Positions 1 through 10,327 of a stretch of 64,000 nucleotides of DNA are shown in pieces. Each line of letters starts with the position of its first letter. Position 1 is the stretch's first letter. Under the pieces are notes generated by a model. It was given only the letters and a program-made list of their open reading frames with translations, made no database searches and was not told the DNA's origin. Both the position numbers and the translations under genes were made by a program. This DNA comes from Hydrogenophaga sp. 2FB (GTDB taxonomy: Bacteria; Pseudomonadota; Gammaproteobacteria; Burkholderiales; Burkholderiaceae_C). The DNA lies in assembly GCF_005503365.1 (NCBI RefSeq), contig NZ_SCML01000003.1:124001-188000 (forward strand), read 5' to 3'.

Positions 1-3000
1 CGCGGCGCCGGCGACGGACGCCAAGCCCGCGGCCAAAGGCAAGGCCAAAGCGGTGGTGGCCAGCGAATCCGTGAAAGTGCTCGACGTGGTGGCCGACCGC
101 TTCCGCATCGGCACGGTCGAGCCGGCGCGCGCCATGGAGGCGATCGAGGCCGGCTTGAAGCGCGGCAGCGGCAAGCTGATGGTGTACGTGCTGGCGGAAG
201 AGGGCGAGCCGGAGATCTGGCGTTTTTCCACGGGCCTGCATTGCCCCGAGAGCGATATCCGCTACACCGAGCCCACACCGTCGATGTTCTCGTTCAACTC
301 CGCGGTGGGAGCTTGCGAGGCTTGCCGGGGCTTCGGGCGTGTCATCGGCGTCGACTACGGCCTGGTCATTCCAAACGACAAGCTCACGCTGCGCGCCGGT
401 GCCATCAAGGTGTTCCAGACGCCTGCGTGGAAGGAATGCCAGGACGACATGATGCGGCACGCCGAAGCCGCGGGCATTCCGCGCGACACGGCCTGGGCCC
501 AGCTCACCCCCGATCAGCAGCATTGGGTAAAGGCCGGCTCGCCGCAGTGGAACGGCAAGTGGAACCAGCAGTGGTACGGCGTGGACCGCTTCTTCGAGTA
601 CCTGGAGAGCAAGGCCTACAAGATGCACATCCGCGTGCTCTTGTCGAAGTACCGCAGCTACACCGAATGCCCGAGTTGCCATGGTGCACGCCTCAAGACC
701 GACAGTTTGCTGTGGCGCCTCGGCACGAAGGGACAGGCGGATGCGGTGTTGCCTGAGGGCAAGCGGTACATGCCGCAGGGCGTGAAGTGGACCCGCGAGC
801 AACTGGAGGATTTGCCGGGTCTGTGTCTGCACGACTTGATGTTGATGTCGCTGGACAAGTTGCGCGTGTTCTTCGCTTCTCTGGGGCATGTGGGCGCGCA
901 AACCCCCATCCCGACCGTTCCCCTGGGGGGGAAGGAGCCGGTCGCCGGCCAGGCGCAAGCCCTCAAACTCCTGCTCGACGAAATCAACACCCGCATCCGC
1001 TACCTCTGCGAGGTCGGCATCGGCTACCTCACGCTCGACCGCCAGAGCCGAACGCTCAGCGGCGGCGAGGTGCAGCGCATCAACCTTACGACCGCGCTCG
1101 GCACCTCGCTGGTGAACACCTTGTTCGTGCTCGACGAACCCAGCATCGGCCTGCACCCGCGCGACATGGCGCGCATCAACGATGCCATGCTGCGCCTGCG
1201 CGACGCGGGCAACACACTCGTGGTGGTGGAGCACGATCCGGCCGTGATGCTCGCGGCCGACCGCCTGATCGACATGGGCCCTGGCCCCGGCGAGCGCGGC
1301 GGGCAGATCGTGTTCGATGGCACACCCGAAGCGATCCGCTCGGCCGACACGCTCACCGGCGCCTACCTCGGTTCGCGCAAGACCATCGGCATGGGCTTCA
1401 AGCGCATGGTGACCGACAGCACGCCGCGCCTCATCCTTGAAGGCGCGCGCGAACACAACCTGAAGAGCGTCTCGGTCGAGTTCCCGCTGCAGCGCCTGGT
1501 GGTGGTCACGGGCGTGTCGGGCTCGGGCAAATCCAGTTTGATCCAGGACGTGCTCGCGCCCGCCTTGCTGCGCCACTTTGGCAAGTCCACCGACAGCCCG
1601 GGCGCGCACGACCGCCTGCTGGGGGCCGACCACTTGAGTGAGGTGGTGTTCGTCGACCAGTCGCCCATCGGCAAGACCGCGCGTTCCAACCCGGTGAGCT
1701 ACGTCGGCGCGTGGGACGCCATCCGTTCGCTGTTCGCCGAAGCGCCGCTCGCGCGCCAGCGCAGCTACACGCCGGCCAAGTTCAGCTTCAACAGCGGCGA
1801 CGGGCGCTGCCCCACCTGCGGTGGCTCGGGCTTCGAGCACGTGGAGATGCAGTTCCTGAGCGACGTCTACCTGCGCTGCCCGGACTGCGACGGCAAGCGC
1901 TACCGGCCCGAAATTCTCGAGGTGCGGATCCAGCGCGGTGGCCGCATGCTCAACGTGGCCGACGTGCTCGACCTCACCGTGAGCGAGGCGGCCACGATGT
2001 TCTCGGGCGACCGCGACGTCATTCGCGTGCTGCAGCCCATCGTCGACGTGGGCCTGGAGTACGTGAAGCTGGGCCAACCCGTGCCCACGCTTTCGGGTGG
2101 CGAGGCGCAGCGCCTCAAGCTCGCGGGCTTCCTAGCAGAAGCCTCGAAGAGCAGCAGCGCCAGCCGCCAGGCGATGGCGCGCAAAGGCACGCTGTTCCTG
2201 TTCGACGAGCCCACCACCGGTCTGCACTTCGACGACATCGCCAAGCTCATGCGCAGCCTGCGCAAGCTGCTCGACGCCGGCCATTCGCTGGTGGTGATCG
2301 AGCACAACCTGGACGTGATCCGCGCGGCCGACTGGCTGATCGACCTCGGCCCCGAAGGCGGCGACGCCGGTGGCCTGATCGTGGCCGAGGGGCCGCCCGA
2401 ATCGGTGCGCGAACACGCCAGCAGCCACACCGCCAAAGCCTTGCGCGACTACGCCATGAGCATGGGCGCAGTGCACGCGGTGAACGAAGGTCATGTGGGC
2501 GAATGGATGCCGGCGCGCGCGCGCATCGAGACACCCAACGACCATGCGATCCGCATCGTCAACGCCAAGGAACACAACCTCAAGAACCTGAGCGTGAACA
2601 TCCCGCGCGGCAAGTTCAATGTGATCTCGGGCGTGAGCGGTTCGGGCAAGTCCACGCTGGCGTTCGACATCCTGTTCAACGAAGGCCAGCGGCGTTACCT
2701 GGAAAGCCTGAACGCCTACGCGCGCAGCATCGTGCAGCCCGCGGGCCGCCCCGAGGTGGACGCGGTCTACGGCATCCCGCCCACGGTCGCGATCGAACAG
2801 CGCCTCTCGCGTGGCGGCCGCAAGTCCACCGTTGGCACGACCACCGAGGTCTGGCACTTCCTGCGCCTGCTCTACGTGAAGCTCGGCACGCAACACTGCG
2901 TGCACGACGGCGCGGCGGTGATGCCGCAGAGCGCCGACAGCATCGTGGCCGCCATCCTCGCGCGCTACAAAGGCCAGCACATCGGCCTGCTCGCGCCGCT

Positions 3001-5269
3001 CGTGGTCAACCGCAAAGGCGTGTACACGGAGCTGGCCGACTGGGCGCGCCCGCGGGGTCATACCCACCTGCGCGTCGACGGCGAGTTCCTGCCCACCACC
3101 GGTTTCCCGCGCATCGACCGCTTCAAGGAACACACGATCGAGTTGCCCGTGGCCGATTTCGTGGTGAGCGCGGACCACGAAACCGAGTTGCGCCACCAGC
3201 TCAACAAGGCCCTGGAGATCGGCAAGGGTGTGGTGCACGTGCTCACGCCGCTCGATGGCCTGGCGCAGGCGCTGGCCGAGGGTGCGTCCACGCGCGAGCT
3301 GGGCCAACTGGAGGTGTTCTCCACCACGCGCGCCTGCCCCATCTGCGCCACGAGCTACCCCGAGCTCGACCCGCGCCTGTTCTCTTACAACAGCAAGCAC
3401 GGCTGGTGCCCCGACTGCGTGGGCACGGGCGTGAAGCTCTCGCGCGACCAGCGCAAGGTGCTCGACGACTCGGTGCGCGACGACAAGGAGAAGGGCCGCG
3501 AGCAGAGCTTTGCCGAACCCGAGGTGGACGACCTCGTGGACGAGGCCTGCCCGGCTTGCGAAGGCACGCGCCTGAACCCGCAGGCGCGCGCGGTGAAGTT
3601 CTTTGATGTGGGCATCACCAGCGTCGCGCGCCTCTCGGTGCGCGACGTGCGCGCCTGGGTGCAAGGGTTGATGAAAGACCTGGCGCTGACCGCGCGCGAA
3701 GCCGACATCGCGCGCGACCTGTTGCCCGAGATCGAAAGCCGCCTCGCGTTCCTGGAGGAGGTGGGCCTGAACTACCTCACGCTCGACCGCGGCGCGCCCA
3801 CGCTCAGCGGCGGCGAGGCGCAACGCATCCGCCTGGCGGCGCAACTCGGCAGCAACCTGCAGGGTGTGTGCTACGTGCTGGACGAGCCCACCATCGGCCT
3901 GCACGCGCGTGACAACGCGATCCTGCTCAATGCGCTGCACAAGCTCGGCGACCAGGGCAATACGCTGGTGGTGGTGGAGCACGACGAAGACACCATCCGC
4001 CGCGCCGACCACATCATCGACATCGGCCCCAGCGCCGGCAAGCGCGGTGGGCGCGTGGTGGCGCAGGGGTCGGTGGACGATCTGTCGGCCCATGCGGATT
4101 CGGTGACCGGGCGTTATCTGCTGCACGCGATGAAACATCCGCTGCAGGCTCGGCGCGCCGTGACCCCGGCCGACGCCAACCCATCCCCAGCGGGGGAGGG
4201 AGAAATTCACTGGCTCCAGGTCCATGGCGCCAACCTCCACAACCTGGACAACCTCGACGCCGCCGTCCCCCTGCAACGCCTCGTCGTCATCACCGGCGTG
4301 TCCGGTTCCGGCAAGTCCACACTGGCGCGCGACGTGCTCCTGACCAACGTCGCCGCCGCCGTGAGCCAGCGCAGCACCAAGGCCGGACGCGACGCCATGG
4401 ACAAAGGCAAGCACCCCGCGTGGAGCGGCTGCGCCAGCGTCAGCGGCTTCGAAACCGTGGACCGCGTGCTCGAAGTCGACCAGACGCCGATCGGCAAAAC
4501 GCCGCGCAGCTGCCCCGCGACCTACATCGGTTTCTGGGACACGGTGCGCAAGCTCTTCGCCGACACGCTCGAAGCCAAGGCACGCGGCTACGGGCCGGGA
4601 CGCTTCAGCTTCAACACCGGCGAAGGCCGCTGCCCGGGCTGCGAAGGCCAGGGCATGCGCACCATCGAAATGAGCTTCCTGCCCGACGTGAAAGTACCGT
4701 GCGAGGTCTGCCACGGCGCGCGCTTCAACCCCGAGACCCTGGCGGTCACCTGGAAGGGCAAGAGCATCGGCGACGTGCTGCAGATGGAGGTGGACGAGGC
4801 GGTGGATTTCTTCGCCAGCATGCCCAACATCGCGCACCCGCTGCAACTGCTCAAGGACGTGGGTCTGGGTTACCTCACGCTGGGCCAGCCCAGCCCGACG
4901 CTCTCGGGTGGCGAGGCACAACGCATCAAGCTCGTGACCGAGCTGAGCAAGGTGCGCGACGACATCACACGAAGAGGCCAGAAAGCCCCGCACACGCTCT
5001 ACGTGCTCGACGAACCCACGGTGGGCCTGCACATGGCCGATGTGGAAAAACTCATCCGCGTGCTGCACCGCCTGGTGAACGGCGGCCACAGCGTGGTGGT
5101 GATCGAGCACGACCTGGACGTGATGGCCGAAGCCGACTGGATCATCGACCTGGGTCCCGAAGGCGGTAATGGCGGTGGCCGCATCGTGGCGGCGGCACCG
5201 CCTGAGGCGGTGGTGCGGCTGGACACGCACACCGGGCGCGTGCTGGGGCCGGTGCTGGCGCGGGCTTGA
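1..5269 (+). CDS. uvrA: Tandem double-length UvrA excinuclease ATPase (5' end missing)
   Basis: UvrA is the damage-recognition ATPase of nucleotide excision repair. The reading frame is open to the window edge, so the first in-frame GTG (position 53) is not the true start. Counting from that GTG, about 1738 residues hold three Walker A motifs (GVSGSGKS near 487, 857 and 1414) and four ABC signatures (LSGGE near 334, 678, 1250 and 1617), plus CxxC zinc-module pairs in both halves. A normal UvrA is about 940 residues with two ATPase sites, so this is two UvrA copies in one chain. Copy 1 lacks only its N-terminal Walker A, which lies upstream of the window; copy 2 begins near residue 826. Double UvrAs occur in Burkholderiales and are usually an extra paralogue, so this may not be the housekeeping uvrA. 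It ends 4 bp from a convergent gene. Confidence 0.93.
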   Translation, partial: AAPATDAKPAAKGKAKAVVASESVKVLDVVADRFRIGTVEPARAMEAIEAGLKRGSGKLMVYVLAEEGEPEIWRFSTGLHCPESDIRYTEPTPSMFSFNSAVGACEACRGFGRVIGVDYGLVIPNDKLTLRAGAIKVFQTPAWKECQDDMMRHAEAAGIPRDTAWAQLTPDQQHWVKAGSPQWNGKWNQQWYGVDRFFEYLESKAYKMHIRVLLSKYRSYTECPSCHGARLKTDSLLWRLGTKGQADAVLPEGKRYMPQGVKWTREQLEDLPGLCLHDLMLMSLDKLRVFFASLGHVGAQTPIPTVPLGGKEPVAGQAQALKLLLDEINTRIRYLCEVGIGYLTLDRQSRTLSGGEVQRINLTTALGTSLVNTLFVLDEPSIGLHPRDMARINDAMLRLRDAGNTLVVVEHDPAVMLAADRLIDMGPGPGERGGQIVFDGTPEAIRSADTLTGAYLGSRKTIGMGFKRMVTDSTPRLILEGAREHNLKSVSVEFPLQRLVVVTGVSGSGKSSLIQDVLAPALLRHFGKSTDSPGAHDRLLGADHLSEVVFVDQSPIGKTARSNPVSYVGAWDAIRSLFAEAPLARQRSYTPAKFSFNSGDGRCPTCGGSGFEHVEMQFLSDVYLRCPDCDGKRYRPEILEVRIQRGGRMLNVADVLDLTVSEAATMFSGDRDVIRVLQPIVDVGLEYVKLGQPVPTLSGGEAQRLKLAGFLAEASKSSSASRQAMARKGTLFLFDEPTTGLHFDDIAKLMRSLRKLLDAGHSLVVIEHNLDVIRAADWLIDLGPEGGDAGGLIVAEGPPESVREHASSHTAKALRDYAMSMGAVHAVNEGHVGEWMPARARIETPNDHAIRIVNAKEHNLKNLSVNIPRGKFNVISGVSGSGKSTLAFDILFNEGQRRYLESLNAYARSIVQPAGRPEVDAVYGIPPTVAIEQRLSRGGRKSTVGTTTEVWHFLRLLYVKLGTQHCVHDGAAVMPQSADSIVAAILARYKGQHIGLLAPLVVNRKGVYTELADWARPRGHTHLRVDGEFLPTTGFPRIDRFKEHTIELPVADFVVSADHETELRHQLNKALEIGKGVVHVLTPLDGLAQALAEGASTRELGQLEVFSTTRACPICATSYPELDPRLFSYNSKHGWCPDCVGTGVKLSRDQRKVLDDSVRDDKEKGREQSFAEPEVDDLVDEACPACEGTRLNPQARAVKFFDVGITSVARLSVRDVRAWVQGLMKDLALTAREADIARDLLPEIESRLAFLEEVGLNYLTLDRGAPTLSGGEAQRIRLAAQLGSNLQGVCYVLDEPTIGLHARDNAILLNALHKLGDQGNTLVVVEHDEDTIRRADHIIDIGPSAGKRGGRVVAQGSVDDLSAHADSVTGRYLLHAMKHPLQARRAVTPADANPSPAGEGEIHWLQVHGANLHNLDNLDAAVPLQRLVVITGVSGSGKSTLARDVLLTNVAAAVSQRSTKAGRDAMDKGKHPAWSGCASVSGFETVDRVLEVDQTPIGKTPRSCPATYIGFWDTVRKLFADTLEAKARGYGPGRFSFNTGEGRCPGCEGQGMRTIEMSFLPDVKVPCEVCHGARFNPETLAVTWKGKSIGDVLQMEVDEAVDFFASMPNIAHPLQLLKDVGLGYLTLGQPSPTLSGGEAQRIKLVTELSKVRDDITRRGQKAPHTLYVLDEPTVGLHMADVEKLIRVLHRLVNGGHSVVVIEHDLDVMAEADWIIDLGPEGGNGGGRIVAAAPPEAVVRLDTHTGRVLGPVLARA

Positions 5270-5273
5270 GCGT

Positions 5274-5654
5274 TCAGCGCGCGAAGAGCCAGACCACGCC
5301 GATCGCCAGCACCGCTGCCGCGACCAGCAGCAGGCGCGTGCGTTTGCGCAGCAGGTCGACGGCGACCACCAGGCGTGCGTTCTGCTCGGCGAGTTCGGCC
5401 AGGGTCTGCGCCATCTGCGCCTGCGTGGTGGCTTGCTGATCGATCAACTGGCGCGCTTCGATCAGGCGGTTCTTCAGCTCGCCCAGCGTGGGCGGTGCAC
5501 CGCCCATTTCCAGGGGCTCGGGCGGGGGCGTTGCGGCGGCAGGCGTTTTTTGCCGGTCCATCAGCTTGCGCGCGGCGTTGAGCACCTTGGGCGCGTGTTC
5601 GATCACGTCGCCCCAGGGGATCACTTTCAGGGCAACCAGCCAGGGAATGGCCAT
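5274..5654 (-). CDS. Small tail-anchored membrane protein, unknown function
   Basis: A 126-residue protein I do not recognise. It has a mildly hydrophobic N-terminus, a Pro/Ala-rich stretch near residues 37-50, a predicted coiled-coil region (about 55-100, rich in Ala, Gln, Glu and Leu) and one C-terminal membrane segment (about 106-124) ending in WLFAR. This suggests a tail-anchored inner-membrane protein facing the cytoplasm. A good ribosome site (AAAGGA) precedes the ATG. It lies 35 bp downstream of an MFS transporter on the same strand, so it is probably the last gene of that operon. No catalytic motif is visible. Confidence 0.7.
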   Translation of the reverse strand: MAIPWLVALKVIPWGDVIEHAPKVLNAARKLMDRQKTPAAATPPPEPLEMGGAPPTLGELKNRLIEARQLIDQQATTQAQMAQTLAELAEQNARLVVAVDLLRKRTRLLLVAAAVLAIGVVWLFAR

Positions 5655-5689
5655 GGGAAGATCCTTTCGCTTGTCAGGGTGGGAGCCGC

Positions 5690-6949
5690 TCAGCCGCGCG
5701 GGGTTCCTTCAGGTGGGGGCGACGCGCCCCGTCTCAACAGCCAGCAGCCCATGCCGGCCACCGCGAGCAGCAGCGCCGGGAACCCGATCGTGGGCGCCCA
5801 CTGCAGCGCAGCGGCACCGAGCGCGGGCGCGAGCACGCCGCCCAGTGTGTACGACAGCACCAGCACGGCGGTGCTGTTCACGAGCGTGATGCCTTCTTCG
5901 CGCGAGCCGATGTCGATCATCGCCAGCGTGTAGAGGCAGCCGCCCGCGCCGCCCCACAGGAAGGCCACCGGCGCGGCCAGCCAGGGCGTGCCCGCGACGA
6001 AGGGAATGACCAGCGTGGCCAGCAGGGTGATCAGCGCGCACCAACGCAGAATCGCCAGCCGCACGCTGCGCCCATCGCCCCAGCGCTGCTGCGGGTGGTG
6101 GGCCATGCGGTCGGCCAGCACGCCCGCGGGCAGCATCATGATCGCGCTGCCGAGGCCGCTGGCCGAGACCAGCAGGGCAGCGGCCGTCGCGCCCAGGCCG
6201 AGCGCCAGACCGTACAACGGCAGGATGGACGTGAGGCCGCTCTCGAAGAAGCCGCCAACGAAGCCCACCGTCATGATCAACGGGTGCGCCAGCAGCGCAT
6301 GCCACACACCCGAGAGGCCGACCTTGGCGCTGTGCGCATCGGTCGCATCGGGCAGGCGCGGAATGAGCAGGCTCCAGAGCAGGCCGAGCGTCATGAAGCC
6401 CAGCGCGATCCACAGTGCCGCGTCGCTGTCCGCGCCCACCCAGGCCAGCATCAGCGGGCCGACCACGAAGGTGACGCCCACCATGGTTTCAAAGATGCCG
6501 ACGTAGCGCCCGCGCTGCCCGGGCGGCGAGAACTCGGCCACGATGGCCTCGGCCAGCACCCAGCGCAGGCCCGAGGCCATGCCCGCCGCGATCTTGAACA
6601 CGAACCACAGCCACAGCAGCGGCGTGAACGCGAAGCCCGCGGTGGCGATCACCGGGATCAGCGCGGCCAGCCAGAGCGTGGGCCGCCGGCCCAGGCGCTG
6701 CGTGATCGCCGAGGCGAAGGGCGTCATGAGGAACACGCCGAGCCAGCCACTGGCAGCGAACAGGCCGGCCAGCGCGGTCGATTCGCCACCCCCCTTCAAG
6801 CGCAGCAACAGCAGCGGTGTGAGCATGAAGTAACCCACCAGCTCGAAGAAGGTGGAGCCGAAGATCGCGACCAGGCCGAGCCGCGCATGGTCGGGCGGGT
6901 TGGCCGGGCGGGCGCCGGTGTGGCGCGGTGGCAGCGGGTGTTCGCTCAT
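5690..6949 (-). CDS. MFS transporter
   Basis: A 419-residue inner-membrane protein with about twelve hydrophobic segments. It has the MFS loop 2-3 signature region (ITQRLGRRPTLW, about residues 85-96), so it belongs to the major facilitator superfamily and should move a small solute by a proton- or solute-coupled mechanism. The sequence gives no substrate. Its start codon overlaps the stop of the upstream HAD phosphatase gene (ATGA), so the two are translationally coupled. The pairing hints at efflux or uptake of a phosphorylated or sugar-type compound, but that is only context. A cytosolic Pro/Arg-rich N-terminal tail of about 22 residues precedes the first helix. Confidence 0.88.
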   Translation of the reverse strand: MSEHPLPPRHTGARPANPPDHARLGLVAIFGSTFFELVGYFMLTPLLLLRLKGGGESTALAGLFAASGWLGVFLMTPFASAITQRLGRRPTLWLAALIPVIATAGFAFTPLLWLWFVFKIAAGMASGLRWVLAEAIVAEFSPPGQRGRYVGIFETMVGVTFVVGPLMLAWVGADSDAALWIALGFMTLGLLWSLLIPRLPDATDAHSAKVGLSGVWHALLAHPLIMTVGFVGGFFESGLTSILPLYGLALGLGATAAALLVSASGLGSAIMMLPAGVLADRMAHHPQQRWGDGRSVRLAILRWCALITLLATLVIPFVAGTPWLAAPVAFLWGGAGGCLYTLAMIDIGSREEGITLVNSTAVLVLSYTLGGVLAPALGAAALQWAPTIGFPALLLAVAGMGCWLLRRGASPPPEGTPRG

Positions 6950-7749
6950 GCAGCGGCCCGCGCGCTCAGCACCGCGTCGGCCACCTGCGCGAAGCCCACG
7001 CCGCGCTCACCGGACGTGACGTAGCGCGGCTTGTAAGCCAGCGCGTCCCAGAAGCGCGCAATGTTGGCCACGCCCACACTGTGCGGGAAGTGGTGGAACA
7101 TGCGCGCGTCGTTGGTCGAGTCGCCCACATACACCCAGCGATCCAGCTCGTCGTCGAGCGCGCGGCCCAGGTGCGACCGCACGATCCAGCGCGCGCCGGC
7201 GAGCTTGTCGTGCTCGCCGATCCAGCCGTTGATGTGGATCGAGCTCACGGTCGCGTTGAGGCCTTCCTGCTTCATGAGTTGCACCACGCGCGCGATGTCC
7301 GCTTCGCTCAGGTGCGCGAACTCGCTGTGGTCGATCGCGATGTCGGTCTCGCGCCCCGGGCTGTCGGTGGCCAGGCGCGTGTTCGGCAGCTCGGCGAGCA
7401 CGCGTTGCGCAACGGTTTGCAATGTCTGAAAGTTGGCGGCGCGCGTGGCCGCGTCCTGCAGGTAGTCCCGGCGCAGCTCGCCCGCAGCACCGCGCCACAG
7501 CGCCACAGCACCGTTCTCCGCCACGATCGCATCCACCGGCCAGGCCAGCGCGAAGGCCTCGCTCCAGCCGGCGGGCCGGCCTGTGATGGCGAACACCGGC
7601 AGGCCGGCCGCGCGCAAGCGGTGCAGGGCATCCAGCGCTTCGGGCGTGATAGCGCCCTCGGTGGTGAGCGTGTCGTCGATGTCGGTCAGCACGCCGTGGA
7701 TGCGAGCGCGGGCCTCGGCGGGCCAGAGGGAGAGGGGGTTCATGCGCAT
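6946..7749 (-). CDS. HAD-superfamily phosphatase, sugar-phosphatase/MPGP-like
   Basis: Predicted cytosolic Mg-dependent phosphatase of the HAD superfamily, C2B cap type (Cof, sucrose-phosphatase, mannosyl-3-phosphoglycerate phosphatase relatives). About 267 residues. Motif I is DIDDTLT near residue 19 (first Asp the nucleophile), motif II is in FAITGRPAG, and motif IV is GDSTNDARMF near 220. Two ATGs lie six bases apart (7749 and 7743) and I cannot choose firmly between them. The frame stays open much further upstream, but that stretch is antisense to ahcY and is not coding. It is divergent from the riboswitch-controlled ahcY and shares an ATGA overlap with the MFS gene. The substrate cannot be read from the sequence. 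Confidence 0.85.
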   Translation of the reverse strand: MRMNPLSLWPAEARARIHGVLTDIDDTLTTEGAITPEALDALHRLRAAGLPVFAITGRPAGWSEAFALAWPVDAIVAENGAVALWRGAAGELRRDYLQDAATRAANFQTLQTVAQRVLAELPNTRLATDSPGRETDIAIDHSEFAHLSEADIARVVQLMKQEGLNATVSSIHINGWIGEHDKLAGARWIVRSHLGRALDDELDRWVYVGDSTNDARMFHHFPHSVGVANIARFWDALAYKPRYVTSGERGVGFAQVADAVLSARAAA

Positions 7750-7812
7750 GGAAGGCCGGCAGTGTCGCACAGGGCCCACGTGCCGCCAGGTGCCACCGGC
7801 GACATGCGGCGA

Positions 7813-7841
7813 GGGGTAAATCGGGGCCGCTGCGGTAGAAT
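7813..7841 (+). promoter_or_regulatory. Predicted ahcY promoter
   Basis: A good -10 hexamer, TAGAAT (7836-7841), lies 8 bp before the first helix of the SAH aptamer, so transcription should start almost exactly at the aptamer. The -35 region (about 7813-7818) is a poor match. Inferred from sequence and position only. Confidence 0.5.
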
Positions 7842-7849
7842 CCCGCGAT

Positions 7850-7927
7850 CCGAGGAGCGTTGCAGCGCCCCCACTGACACCGTCAGCAGCAGGGCGTGAG
7901 GCTCGGACCATACATGCAACCACGCTC
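7850..7927 (+). ncRNA. S-adenosylhomocysteine (SAH) riboswitch aptamer
   Basis: Matches the SAH riboswitch (ahcY RNA motif). P1 is CCGAG (7850-7854) with CTCGG (7902-7906). P2 is GCGCCC (7865-7870) with GGGCGT (7892-7897), extended by CTGAC (7874-7878) with GTCAG (7882-7886). The pseudoknot is GAGCG (7855-7859) with CGCTC (7923-7927). The conserved GAGGAGCG...TGCA and GAGGCTCGG segments are present. SAH riboswitches are known ON switches that raise SAH hydrolase when SAH builds up, which fits ahcY 77 bp downstream. Confidence 0.95.
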
Positions 7928-8004
7928 ATCCACATCCGTGCGATGAGTCCTTTTTTACTCAGTACGCGATGTGGTTTGTCCATCCTTAACGGAGCGAAAC
8001 CACC
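7928..8004 (+). promoter_or_regulatory. Expression platform of the SAH riboswitch and ahcY RBS
   Basis: A long hairpin occupies 7930-7974 (CCACATC with GATGTGG, then CGTGC with GTACG and GAGT with ACTC, T-rich loop). It has no U tract after it, so it is not a terminator. The ahcY Shine-Dalgarno is GGAG (7991-7994), 10 nt before the ATG. The five bases GAGCG at 7992-7996 are identical to the aptamer pseudoknot strand, so CGCTC (7923-7927) could pair with either, with the hairpin bringing the two together. This suggests translational control; it is an inference from pairing. Confidence 0.6.
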
Positions 8005-9438
<1,434 letters not shown>

Positions 9439-9444
9439 GCGCAC

Positions 9445-9522
9445 CCCCGCCGCGCTTTGCGCGACCCCCTCAAGGGGGCGATGCTTGCGGCCCGGCAAAG
9501 CCGGTTCCGCGGCATCTCTGGA
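9445..9522. repeat. Intergenic palindromic repeat, Comamonadaceae type
   Basis: The ahcY-tlyA gap holds two tight palindromes: CCCCCT/AGGGGG (9465-9478, 2 nt loop) and CCGGC/GCCGG (9492-9504, AAA loop). GC-rich units of this form are common between genes in Comamonadaceae (recalled, not searched). No U tract follows, so it is not a classical terminator. Confidence 0.5.
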
Positions 9523-9556
9523 TGGCGGGTTGGCGTTCGTGGCGTGGTCATCTTTG

Positions 9557-10309
9557 ATGAGAGCCGATCAACTCCTTGTTGAACGTGGCCTGGCAGCCAC
9601 CCGTTCGCAGGCCCAGCGGCTCATCGCCGCTGGCGTGCAGTGGCGCCTGGCTGACCACGACTGGAAAGCCGTCGCCAAAAACGGTGAGGAACTGCGCGAC
9701 ACGGTGGAGCTGCGTCTGCTGGACACGGCGGAGACGCGCTACGTCTCGCGCGGTGGTCTCAAGCTCGAAGGCGCGCTGAAGCGCACCGGCCTGGTGGTGA
9801 CTGGCCTGCACTGCCTCGACGTGGGGCAGAGCAGCGGTGGTTTCACCGACTGTCTGTTGCAGCGTGGCGCATCGCAGGTGGTGGGCGTGGACGTGGGACA
9901 GGGCCAGCTGCACCCGCAGCTGCGCAGCGACCCGCGCGTGGTTTGCATCGAGAAGTGCAACGCGCGCGAGCTGACGGCCGAGATGCTGGTGGACGCGGGT
10001 GGCGCGCCGCCGTTCGACGTGATCGTCGGCGACCTGTCGTTCATCTCGCAGACGCTGGTGTGGCCGGCGGTGGTGCCGTTGCTGGCACCGGGCGGGTACC
10101 TGTTGATGCTCGTCAAGCCGCAGTTCGAACTGCAGCCCGAGCACATCGGCAAGGGCGGTCTGGTGAAGGACGCGGCGAGCTACGCGCTGGTGCGCGAGCG
10201 CATCGAACAGGCGTGCATCGACAACGGCCTGACGGTGCGGGACTACTTCGACAGCCCGATCACCGGGGGCGACGGCAACCGCGAATTTTTTGTCTCTGCG
10301 ACTGTGTAA
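9557..10309 (+). CDS. tlyA: TlyA-family rRNA (cytidine-2'-O)-methyltransferase
   Basis: Predicted SAM-dependent 2'-O-methyltransferase of the TlyA/hemolysin A family, known to modify cytidines in 16S and 23S rRNA. 250 residues: an N-terminal S4 RNA-binding domain (about 1-60, beginning MRADQLLVERGLAATRSQAQ) and a FtsJ-like Rossmann domain with the SAM site near LDVGQSSGGFTD (about 83-94). I chose the ATG at 9557 because the S4 domain begins immediately after it; the frame is open a little further upstream through repeat sequence. No clear Shine-Dalgarno is visible. It lies between ahcY and metF, and its methylation yields SAH, the substrate of AhcY. The exact rRNA target is not known from sequence. 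Confidence 0.88.
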   Translation: MRADQLLVERGLAATRSQAQRLIAAGVQWRLADHDWKAVAKNGEELRDTVELRLLDTAETRYVSRGGLKLEGALKRTGLVVTGLHCLDVGQSSGGFTDCLLQRGASQVVGVDVGQGQLHPQLRSDPRVVCIEKCNARELTAEMLVDAGGAPPFDVIVGDLSFISQTLVWPAVVPLLAPGGYLLMLVKPQFELQPEHIGKGGLVKDAASYALVRERIEQACIDNGLTVRDYFDSPITGGDGNREFFVSATV

Positions 10310-10327
10310 AAAAACGAGGATGGGACG

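Noticed and set aside
2132..5230. A 1032-codon open frame on the minus strand
   Set aside because: It is entirely antisense to uvrA, rich in His/Val/Asp/Arg from GC-biased codons, and shows no domain. High-GC genes commonly leave open antisense frames.
7930..7974. Hairpin in the ahcY leader considered as an intrinsic terminator
   Set aside because: The T run is in its loop, and no U tract follows the 3' arm, so it cannot act as a standard terminator.
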